Shown here in pieces: positions 17,128-23,928 of a stretch of DNA of 64,000 bases. The stretch's first letter is position 1. Every line of letters starts with the position of its first letter. The stretch spans positions 4,651,186 to 4,715,185 of the forward strand of contig NZ_CP045928.1 of NCBI RefSeq assembly GCF_009664855.1, written 5' to 3'. The DNA is from Flavobacterium sp. SLB02. GTDB taxonomy: Bacteria > Bacteroidota > Bacteroidia > Flavobacteriales > Flavobacteriaceae. Below the pieces are notes generated by a model. It saw nothing but the letters and a program-made list of their open reading frames with translations, searched no databases and had not been told where the DNA came from. A program made the position numbers and the translations under genes.

Positions 17128-18216
17128 TTACAGCCAAACTACTTCTTTATTTTTAATTTTTTCGGCTACTTTTAAAATGTCAGTTATTATCCCTCTTGAA
17201 ATGGCCTGCTTACATGCCGAGGCGCTTTGAATTGCTATTGGAACATCGGCATAAGATTGGGTATAAATTTCAAAAATGGTATCTGACCCTTTTAACTGAC
17301 CAATGGCTGACCAAACTGGTTCTGAAACTAATTTGACTTCTAAAGTATTTTTCTGCAAATCAAATTCACCTACGTATCTCAGGACATGATTATCTGCCTG
17401 GGCTATTTTGGCAATTTTAAATGATTTGTCGATGGCATCTTTATTAAGGATTCCGTTTTTCTCCAGATGTTCTTCTGTGATAAGCGAATTAATTTTTATA
17501 TCAGAGAAATCAAAATCCTTCCCAATTTCCCTTGTCAGAATCAGTAGTTTTCTTGCCGTATCATTTCCTGATAAATCTTCTTTAAAAGTAGAGCGCATTA
17601 AACCTAATAAGCTTGCATCTTTTAAAAGGGATGAAAAAGTAGCTTCTTCGTTAGCAAATCTATTAAAGACATAACTCAGATTGTCTGAGAAAACTCCTCG
17701 GATCTTTGTGATTTTTTCTCCTGAATAATACAAATCTCTCAAGGTTTGCAATACCGGAAAACCTGTGTCTACTGATGTTTCATACAAAAATTCTTTGTCG
17801 TATTTTTTAAGATTCGCCCTGATTTCTTTATATAAATCAATAGGCAATGTATTGGCTTTTTTATTTACCGCTACTATATTAAATCCGTTCTCGATCAAAG
17901 TATTATAATGATCAATGAGCTCGTCGCTTGCTGTAGCATCAACGGCTATTAAGTTCTCAAATTCGTTTTCTTTGGCAAATTCAATAATATCCTGCACTTT
18001 AAACGGAACTGCCAATTCAAGAAAATTGGTTTCCCAGGCATATCCCACGCCTTCTTTCTCGAAAAAAGCTACTGTTGAATTTGTTATAATTGGAAAATGA
18101 AAATCAATGTTCTTACTTTCAAGAAAAAAATCCTGGCTTTCGATGATTTGATTGATCAAAGTGCTTCCGATATTTCCAATTCCAAAAAGGATGATATTTA
18201 TTTTAAGCTTTGACAT
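17128..18216 (-). CDS. homoserine dehydrogenase-like protein lacking the catalytic Glu
   Basis: The 362 aa protein aligns end to end with the dehydrogenase half of ThrA in this window. The NAD(P)-binding loop FGIGNIGSTL, NKKANT, and GNDTARK with its Asp and Lys are kept. However GYTEPDPREDL of ThrA is GLMRSTFKEDL here, replacing the Glu that binds homoserine with Arg, and the family VGAGLP is VDTGFP. The reading frame is intact, so this is not simple decay. It could be a regulatory pseudoenzyme or act on another substrate. It lies between O-acetylhomoserine sulfhydrylase and the leader region of metX. Confidence 0.85.
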   Translation of the reverse strand: MSKLKINIILFGIGNIGSTLINQIIESQDFFLESKNIDFHFPIITNSTVAFFEKEGVGYAWETNFLELAVPFKVQDIIEFAKENEFENLIAVDATASDELIDHYNTLIENGFNIVAVNKKANTLPIDLYKEIRANLKKYDKEFLYETSVDTGFPVLQTLRDLYYSGEKITKIRGVFSDNLSYVFNRFANEEATFSSLLKDASLLGLMRSTFKEDLSGNDTARKLLILTREIGKDFDFSDIKINSLITEEHLEKNGILNKDAIDKSFKIAKIAQADNHVLRYVGEFDLQKNTLEVKLVSEPVWSAIGQLKGSDTIFEIYTQSYADVPIAIQSASACKQAISRGIITDILKVAEKIKNKEVVWL

Positions 18217-18243
18217 AATTTCTAATTTATTGGGGTTGATTAA

Positions 18244-18347
18244 ACCATATAAGTGATTATAAGTTCATGTAATATTATCAACGCATATTATTTAGACGGT
18301 ACTGCTGTGCGTCTCTACTAAAATGAACTTATAATCACTTATATGGT
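18244..18347. repeat. palindromic intergenic element with ACCATATAAGT ends, copy 2
   Basis: Perfect 25-base inverted arms (18244-18268 and 18323-18347) enclose a 54-base spacer. The ends match the element at 9372-9459. It lies between O-acetylhomoserine sulfhydrylase and the homoserine dehydrogenase-like gene and could fold into a long hairpin in their transcript. Confidence 0.8.
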
Positions 18348-18440
18348 GAAATTTTTTATATTGAATTTCTTTTATAAAAAATCACCTCTAGCAGAACTCA
18401 CGCTACTAAAGGCAATTTTTCAAACAAAAAACAAAAAAAC

Positions 18441-19745
18441 CTAATTTTTATTAATACTGTATTGCGATTGGGTAACGCTTGCGAAAGCAGCCTGCAAATC
18501 AGCTATTAAATCCTCGATATCTTCAATTCCGACAGAAAGTCGAACTAAATCTTTTGAAACTCCCGTTTCTAATTGGTCAGCATCAGACAATTGCTGATGT
18601 GTTGTACTTGCCGGGTGAATAATCAGTGATTTTGTATCACCAATATTGGCCAAAAGCGAGAACAACTTAGTCTGATCGACTACTTTTTTAGCGGCATCAA
18701 AACCACCTTTTAGTCCAAAAGTGATTACTCCACTTTGTCCTTTTGGTAAATATTGCTGTGCTAAGTCATAATATTTGTTGTTTTTAAGACCTGGATAATT
18801 TACCCAAACCACCTCATCTTGTTTTTCTAACCAAGAGGCCAAAGCCAAAGCATTTTCGCTATGTTTCTTGATTCGGATTGGTAATGTTTCTAATCCCTGA
18901 ATAATCTGAAAAGCATTAAACGGACTCAAAGCTGCACCAAAATCACGTAAACCTTCGATTCTTGCTTTTGCAATAAAAGCGGCATTTCCTAAAGCTTGAT
19001 GATACACTAAACCGTGATATCCTGCAGAAGGTTCTGTAAATTCAGGGAATTTTCCGTTCGACCAGTCAAATTTTCCTGCATCGATAATAACTCCTCCTAA
19101 AGAAGTTCCGTTTCCTGAAATATATTTGGTTAAAGAGTGAATTACAATATCTGCTCCATATTCAATTGGGTTTAATAAATAAGGAGTAGCAACTGTATTG
19201 TCTACAATAAAAGGCACTTTAAAGTTTTTGGCTTCCGCCGAAATTCCTTTCAGGTCTAATACATCCAATTTTGGATTACCTAAAGATTCTACAAAAAAGG
19301 CTCTTGTATTTTCTTTGGCTGCTTTTGTAAAATTTTCCGGTTGAGAAGGATCTACAAAAGTGGTTGTAATTCCTAAACGGGGTAAGGTTACACTTAGCAA
19401 ATTATAAGTTCCTCCGTATAAACTATTCGAAGCCACAATATGATCGCCCGCTTTTAGCAAAGTCAATAATGCTGTAGAAATTGCCGATGCTCCGGATGCT
19501 GTAACGACAGCTCCAATTCCGCCTTCAAGTGCCGCAAGACGTTGTTCTAAAATATCATTTGTTGGGTTATTTAATCTCGTGTAAATAAATCCGGCTTCGG
19601 CAAGACCAAATAAATTGGCTGCGTGATCCGAATCGTTAAATACATATGATGATGTCTGGTAAATAGGCACTGCTCTGGTTCCTGCATTTTTAGTAACATC
19701 GTGTCCTGCGTGTAGTGCGTTTGTTGCGAATTTTTGTGTGCTCAT
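18441..19745 (-). CDS. O-acetylhomoserine sulfhydrylase (aminocarboxypropyltransferase)
   Basis: The 434 aa PLP enzyme makes homocysteine from O-acetylhomoserine and sulfide, and often has cysteine synthase side activity. The cofactor lysine lies in HSLTKYISGNGTSLGG. The length and the long insertion before GYHGLVYHQALGN separate it from the 390 aa MetZ-type enzyme. It is preceded by leader B, a conditional terminator and the 64 aa small protein, so its expression is probably attenuated by Met/Cys supply. The homoserine dehydrogenase-like gene follows after a palindromic element. Commonly labelled metY or cysD in other organisms. Confidence 0.93.
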   Translation of the reverse strand: MSTQKFATNALHAGHDVTKNAGTRAVPIYQTSSYVFNDSDHAANLFGLAEAGFIYTRLNNPTNDILEQRLAALEGGIGAVVTASGASAISTALLTLLKAGDHIVASNSLYGGTYNLLSVTLPRLGITTTFVDPSQPENFTKAAKENTRAFFVESLGNPKLDVLDLKGISAEAKNFKVPFIVDNTVATPYLLNPIEYGADIVIHSLTKYISGNGTSLGGVIIDAGKFDWSNGKFPEFTEPSAGYHGLVYHQALGNAAFIAKARIEGLRDFGAALSPFNAFQIIQGLETLPIRIKKHSENALALASWLEKQDEVVWVNYPGLKNNKYYDLAQQYLPKGQSGVITFGLKGGFDAAKKVVDQTKLFSLLANIGDTKSLIIHPASTTHQQLSDADQLETGVSKDLVRLSVGIEDIEDLIADLQAAFASVTQSQYSINKN

Positions 19746-19858
19746 GATCTTAGTTTTTTAGATATTGTTAATACTATATATATTGTTATTGAAATTGATT
19801 TCCAATATTGTTATTTGAAATTGCAATTAAAATTGATTTTTGAAATTGTTATTGTTAC

Positions 19859-20053
19859 TTATTGTAGAAAAAAATCTTCTCCTTCTTCTTCAAGGTTATA
19901 CATTAAGAGCAGTAATGATTTTTGACTTTTTATAACAGCCTGCTCTGCATTTAGTCTTGTAACTTCTCTTGTTATGTCTTCGGATTTATTATTGCTTTTT
20001 TGAGAATCGTTTCTCAATAAATATTCTACTGCAATGGAGTTTAATGTTTTCAT
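19859..20053 (-). CDS. small protein of unknown function downstream of a Met/Cys leader (paralog B)
   Basis: A 64 aa ORF starts at the ATG giving KTLNSIAVEYLL; a longer frame would start inside the terminator hairpin and is rejected. It is charged in the middle (KSEDITREVTRLNAEQA) and ends SLLLLMYNLEEEGEDFFLQ, which parallels the C-terminus of the 67 aa ORF before metX. No signal peptide or known domain is visible. It is followed by a 113-base AT-rich gap and O-acetylhomoserine sulfhydrylase. A role in sulfur regulation is suggested only by position and duplication. Confidence 0.6.
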   Translation of the reverse strand: MKTLNSIAVEYLLRNDSQKSNNKSEDITREVTRLNAEQAVIKSQKSLLLLMYNLEEEGEDFFLQ

Positions 20054-20080
20054 AATATAAAATTTAAAAGTGTTGAAATG

Positions 20081-20115
20081 AAAAAAGCCCTTTCGGATGG
20101 CTACCAAAAGGGCTT
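20081..20115 (-). terminator. leader terminator upstream of small protein B and O-acetylhomoserine sulfhydrylase
   Basis: On the minus strand AAGCCCTTTTGG pairs with CCGAAAGGGCTT around a short loop and is followed by a U run. It lies 31 bases after leader ORF B. Its 5' arm (20104-20110) is complementary to a segment at the end of that ORF, so termination can be prevented by an alternative fold. Confidence 0.85.
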
Positions 20116-20146
20116 ATAGTTCTAACTATAACAAAGATTTTATCTT

Positions 20147-20227
20147 TCACTTTTGGCAACAGCGATTTGGGATGCACATTTGCATCATCTCACAACATAT
20201 CATCATATTATTCGCTATTGTTTTCAT
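20147..20227 (-). CDS. leader peptide B, rich in Met and Cys
   Basis: The 26-codon ORF starts with ATG. Met occupies positions 1, 8, 9, 14, 15 and 17, and Cys positions 11, 12, 18, 23 and 24, so 11 of 26 residues contain sulfur. The codons for the final CysGlnLys include CCAAAAG, complementary to the 5' arm of the terminator that follows. This is the classic layout of a ribosome-mediated attenuator, here for cysteine and methionine. It lies upstream of the 64 aa small protein and O-acetylhomoserine sulfhydrylase. Confidence 0.8.
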   Translation of the reverse strand: MKTIANNMMICCEMMQMCIPNRCCQK

Positions 20228-20265
20228 TTTATTTTATTTAAAAATTAATTGCTTTTTTAAACTCG

Positions 20266-20286
20266 ACTAATTCGATAGAGTAAATA
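20266..20286. promoter_or_regulatory. candidate shared sulfur operator upstream of leader B
   Basis: ACTAATTCGATAGAGTAAATA resembles ACTAATTTGATAGGGTAATAG, the minus-strand sequence in front of leader C (23657-23675). The GATAGGGTAATAGA part also occurs at the sulfur operon. It lies about 40 bases upstream of leader B. Role is inferred from recurrence only. Confidence 0.35.
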
Positions 20287-20384
20287 TATAAACTATTTTT
20301 AGATCTACCAAATTAAATTTTGACAATTAACATTAATTTTTTATGAAGCCCTTTAAACACTGGTATTCATCTGTAAAAAAAATT

Positions 20385-20545
20385 AGCCCGCGGATTGTAC
20401 GGATTGGAACTGGTTAACGCGGAATGTTTTTATTTTCTCAATACTTAAAAATTTAGCCACTCCCATAGCTATCAGTATAAAGGATTAAAATGATTAAAAA
20501 ATCTGCGTTAATCCGTTTAATCCGCAAAACCCGTGGGTCAATCTT
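20385..20545. repeat. imperfect inverted repeat of GCGGATT/AATCCGC type
   Basis: The left half holds GCCCGCGGATTGTACGGATT and the right half AATCCGTTTAATCCGC then AACCCGTGGGT, which are inverted relatives. It fills the 3' side of the TonB receptor gene. Similar GCGGATAAAACGGATT sequence occurs near 25270, suggesting a dispersed intergenic repeat. The remaining bases between leader B and this repeat show nothing recognisable except the operator-like site. Confidence 0.55.
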
Positions 20546-20551
20546 ATATTT

Positions 20552-23398
20552 TTAGAATTTAAAACTTAGTCTGGCAAAACCAAATCTTCCGTTCAATCCA
20601 AATTGTGATACTGCTCTTGAATAAGCAAACTGATTTGCGTTTGTTAAATCTGTGCTTGGCGCAGGAGACAATGTTGGCGTTGTATTGGTAAAGGCCGGCG
20701 TTGAAGGATTGTTTCTGTCCGGATAAACATCTCCTATATTATTAAGACCAATTGTAAATCTGAATTTCTCATTGATTTGATATCCTAAAGATAAATCGGT
20801 AACAATTTTTGCACTGTATTCAGGATGCTCGTAAACTGATGATGATCCGTCTAAATTTACATCTGTAGCTCCCGGGTCAGTCACTTTTCCGAAATAACTG
20901 TTTCTCAGATAAATATCCAGTTTTTTGATACTAAAAGTCGTCATCAAATTCGCTTTTAATTTAGGAATCGCTTCTTCTAAATAAATACGACTTGATTCCG
21001 GGAAAAATGAATAAACATAAGGATCTCCACCTGCATCAATAATAGATTGAGGAACATTTAATTTTCCTACTCTTTTTGTTGTATTATAACTTAAAGCAAA
21101 ATCGTTTCTAATGGTAAAATCCTGGATTACATCATATTTTTGAGAAATTACCACATCTATACCTTTTGTTTCAGAGTCAATTCCGTTTGTCCAGAATGAA
21201 GCTCTTTCAACACCTTTTAAGTCAAATGCCTGTTGAAACAATGTCAATGCATCTTTTTGTGCAGGAGATGTTGCTGCAGTAATTTGCGCATCTGTTGGTC
21301 TTGCATATTGTCCTGTTAGCACCACTCTGTCGTCGATTCTCGTAAAATAGGCATCTGTTGCAATCGTAATATTTGCTTCAGGAATTTTGAATGTAAATCC
21401 TGTACTGATGCTTTTAGATTTTTCAGGTTTTAGGCTTTCAACCCCAATACTTTTTGCTGCCTGAGAATCATTTGTAAAATAACCTACCTGATAAGGCGCC
21501 CCGTTTATAAACTGAGTAGAACTTGATTCAAAATATTTTTGCTGCAATGATGGCGCTCTAAAACCAGTTTGACCTGAAATTCTCCAGTTGATATTGTCGT
21601 TTATTTTTAAAAGAGAAGCTAGTTTAAAAATCACCGTGCTTCCAAAATCTGAATAGTTTTCATAACGAACAGCTCCGTTCAAAAGCCAGTTTTTAGTAGC
21701 ATTCAATTCTAAATCAAGATAAGCGGCACCACTTTTTCTGTCTTTTTCTTTAGCATCAGAAGGTTGAAATCCTGAGAATCCCTGTGCTCCTGCTCCACGT
21801 TTATTACCGTAAAAATCTGTTACAATTAATGGTGAATTACTTGGTAAAATTCCCGGAACTATGTTTCCGTTTGTATCATATAATCCATAAGAAGCTTCTT
21901 CTCCTGCCTTGATCTGATAGTTTTCATATCTGAATTCTGCACCAAAAGCAACGTTCAATCCTTCCAGAACATCTAATTTTTTACTGAAATCTAAATTGGT
22001 TGTACTTTGTAAAAATGAAACTTTACCTGCATCAAAACTAGATGGGGAATTTACTCCTAAAGTAGCATTAATCGTATTATTTACATCATATTGAAAAGAG
22101 TTTGTTCCTAAATTTGTACTTAAATCGGTATCAAAACCTAATATATTGGTAGTAACTCCAAGCGCCGCCGAAGCATCTACTATAGACGATTCTATTTCTG
22201 GTAAAAATCCGTTTTGATACACTTGCGTGAAAGTACTGAAACCATTTGGCAATCTATTGAAAGCATACGATTTACCATTTCTATACGAAAGCCCACCAAA
22301 AGAATATAAAGATGTAATATCAGACAGCGGATATTTGGTATTATAATATAATTGTCCTGAAGCCAGTTCTGACTGACCAACACTCATATTATAATCACTT
22401 CTTTCCTGACCTCTGTAAGCAAGTTCATTATTAGTAACATCAAAATTCAAAGCATTTTGCATTTGCGTAAGTGTTGTTGCAGAAGAAATTGCGGTTTGTT
22501 GTGCCGGCGTAAAATAACTTACTTGTGGAGCATATTGCTGCAATGTGCTAAGAATTTGCGACGTATTTGGCGTGTTATTAATATTGCTAAACAAAGAATT
22601 GACAGCAACACCATTTTGAGCAGCTCTGTTTTCTATTGCATTGTAAGCATTAAAAATAGTACCGTTTCTAATTCCCGCTCTGCTTGTTGCTTGTCTGGTT
22701 ACAGCGCTTCCGGTAATATTCAGGAAACTTCCTTCTTTACCTAAAGAGGTTCCGTAATTCAAATCTGCCTGTACGGTTTGTCCATCAGCTCCGCCTTTGA
22801 AATTATTAGATCCGGAAGATAAATTGGTACCATATTGAATACCTCCTGAGATAAAATTAGCATTCTTTTTCAGTACAATATTAATAACTCCGGCGATAGC
22901 ATCTGAACCGTATTGGGCTGCTGCACCATCACGTAAAACTTCGATTCTTTCGATAGCAAATGACGGGATTGCATTCAAATCTGTTCCAACAGATCCTCTT
23001 CCCGGAGATCCGTTTATGTTTACCAATGCGCTTGAATGTCTGCGTTTACCGTTTACTAATATTAAAACCTGGTCAGGACCTAAACCTCTTAATTGTGCCG
23101 GATCGACGTGATCTGTAGCATCTGCGGTAGAAGTCGCATTACTGGTAAAAGAAGGTGCAACGTAATTTAAAATCTGAGTAACGCTTGTTTGCGGTGAACC
23201 TTTTGTAATGTCTGAAATATTAAAAACATCTACAGGAACAGGAACATCAGTTTTTACTCTGTTTTTACTCCTAGATCCTACTATTGTTACTTCAGATAAC
23301 TCATTATTTTTCAGGCTATCCTGTTCTTTTTTATTTTCCTGAGCATAAACACCTGAAAACGTGAGCAGACCTAAAACGATTAGTACATTTTTTTTCAT
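20552..23398 (-). CDS. TonB-dependent outer-membrane receptor, Met/Cys-attenuated
   Basis: The 948 aa protein has a signal peptide (residues 1-19, ending VYAQ), a short N-terminal extension, and a plug domain with NGKRRHSSAL and ERIEVLRDGAAAQYGSDAIAG. A long beta-barrel follows, ending in the aromatic strand FARLSFKF. It lacks the N-terminal carboxypeptidase-like domain of SusC-type receptors. Such receptors import scarce substrates using TonB energy. Leader C and a terminator lie directly upstream, so the substrate may be a sulfur compound such as a sulfonate, methionine source or thiol; that is inference. It is monocistronic as far as can be seen. Confidence 0.92.
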   Translation of the reverse strand: MKKNVLIVLGLLTFSGVYAQENKKEQDSLKNNELSEVTIVGSRSKNRVKTDVPVPVDVFNISDITKGSPQTSVTQILNYVAPSFTSNATSTADATDHVDPAQLRGLGPDQVLILVNGKRRHSSALVNINGSPGRGSVGTDLNAIPSFAIERIEVLRDGAAAQYGSDAIAGVINIVLKKNANFISGGIQYGTNLSSGSNNFKGGADGQTVQADLNYGTSLGKEGSFLNITGSAVTRQATSRAGIRNGTIFNAYNAIENRAAQNGVAVNSLFSNINNTPNTSQILSTLQQYAPQVSYFTPAQQTAISSATTLTQMQNALNFDVTNNELAYRGQERSDYNMSVGQSELASGQLYYNTKYPLSDITSLYSFGGLSYRNGKSYAFNRLPNGFSTFTQVYQNGFLPEIESSIVDASAALGVTTNILGFDTDLSTNLGTNSFQYDVNNTINATLGVNSPSSFDAGKVSFLQSTTNLDFSKKLDVLEGLNVAFGAEFRYENYQIKAGEEASYGLYDTNGNIVPGILPSNSPLIVTDFYGNKRGAGAQGFSGFQPSDAKEKDRKSGAAYLDLELNATKNWLLNGAVRYENYSDFGSTVIFKLASLLKINDNINWRISGQTGFRAPSLQQKYFESSSTQFINGAPYQVGYFTNDSQAAKSIGVESLKPEKSKSISTGFTFKIPEANITIATDAYFTRIDDRVVLTGQYARPTDAQITAATSPAQKDALTLFQQAFDLKGVERASFWTNGIDSETKGIDVVISQKYDVIQDFTIRNDFALSYNTTKRVGKLNVPQSIIDAGGDPYVYSFFPESSRIYLEEAIPKLKANLMTTFSIKKLDIYLRNSYFGKVTDPGATDVNLDGSSSVYEHPEYSAKIVTDLSLGYQINEKFRFTIGLNNIGDVYPDRNNPSTPAFTNTTPTLSPAPSTDLTNANQFAYSRAVSQFGLNGRFGFARLSFKF

Positions 23399-23462
23399 TG
23401 CTTTTAAGATTAATTTAGTGGTTTTGGCTTAAAAAGTATTTGCAGTTATTTTTTATCGAGAC

Positions 23463-23493
23463 AAAAAAAAACCTCTGCGGTCTGCAGAGGTTT
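23463..23493 (-). terminator. leader terminator upstream of the TonB-dependent receptor
   Basis: A perfect 9-base stem (AACCTCTGC/GCAGAGGTT) with a 5-base loop is followed on the minus strand by at least eight U residues. It lies 23 bases after leader ORF C. The stretch CTCTGCGG of the terminator is repeated at 23528-23535 inside the leader, which can therefore pair with the 5' arm. Confidence 0.85.
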
Positions 23494-23515
23494 CTATTTA
23501 TATTTTTGAAAAAAA

Positions 23516-23584
23516 TTACAATAGCGTCTCTGCGGAGAACTCCGGCATCTTACAAGACATCATATTGCAAACTGTAAATTTCAT
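23516..23584 (-). CDS. leader peptide C with Met and Cys codons
   Basis: A 22-codon ORF starts with ATG. Cys lies at 6 and 11 and Met at 1, 8, 9 and 13, so the sulfur residues cluster in the first half. The second half (PEFSAETLL) carries GCAGAG, complementary to the terminator 5' arm. Ribosome pausing at the Met/Cys cluster would leave this segment free, favouring antitermination. Layout is the same as leaders A and B; translation has not been shown. Confidence 0.72.
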   Translation of the reverse strand: MKFTVCNMMSCKMPEFSAETLL

Positions 23585-23656
23585 TTTCTTTAATTTTCGT
23601 GAGGCAAATTTGCAAACTATTTTTTAATCAGCCAAACAAAAACTAAAATATTTTCT

Positions 23657-23675
23657 ATTACCCTATCAAATTAGT
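23657..23675. promoter_or_regulatory. candidate shared sulfur operator upstream of leader C
   Basis: ATTACCCTATCAAATTAGT combines CTATTACCCTATC, found at the sulfur operon (8298-8310), with AAATTAGTA, found there and in the Rrf2 palindrome. It lies between the TonB receptor leader and the metK promoter. Binding by the Rrf2 regulator is a hypothesis. Confidence 0.45.
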
Positions 23676-23725
23676 ATATTACTGTTAAATTTATGGTATA
23701 AAAAATAAAAAAAGTTGAACTTTAA

Positions 23726-23755
23726 TTTGCAAATCAAAATGGTTTTGTACTTTTG
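23726..23755 (+). promoter_or_regulatory. Bacteroidota-type promoter of metK
   Basis: TTTG (23726-23729), an 18-base spacer and TACTTTTG (23748-23755) match the phylum consensus. The transcript would start about 5-8 bases later, exactly where the SAM-II-like leader begins. Confidence 0.75.
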
Positions 23756-23766
23756 CACCCGAATAC

Positions 23767-23863
23767 GGAGGAAAAATTTGAACTGATTGCAACCTCTTCA
23801 TAATGAAACGGTTCGTTATGAATGCTGAAAGATAAATTTCGGCATTAAAAAATGCTAAAGCAG
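23767..23863 (+). promoter_or_regulatory. SAM-II-like riboswitch of metK with two inserted hairpins
   Basis: GAGG (23768-23771) and CCTC (23793-23796) form P1 around AATTTGAACTGATTGCAA, close to the SAM-II loop GATTTAACCGTATTGCAA. The tail AATGCTAAAGCAG (23851-23863) can form the pseudoknot: TGC with GCA and CAG with CTG. Between them are two strong hairpins of 9 and 10 pairs (23799-23820 and 23821-23846), which classic compact SAM-II RNAs lack. Position before SAM synthetase supports SAM sensing. Competing pairings downstream are described in the findings. Confidence 0.7.
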
Positions 23864-23928
23864 ACTATCTCCTTTAGCCCTTTTTAAGCAATTTTTTTCC
23901 TCACTTAATTTTAATTTAATAAATTATT

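Noticed and set aside
17128..18216. Homoserine dehydrogenase paralog as a pseudogene
   Set aside because: The frame is intact over the full domain and most other conserved residues are kept.
20054..20107. Upstream extension of the 64 aa small protein
   Set aside because: The longer start lies inside the terminator hairpin and the added residues do not match the paralog before metX.
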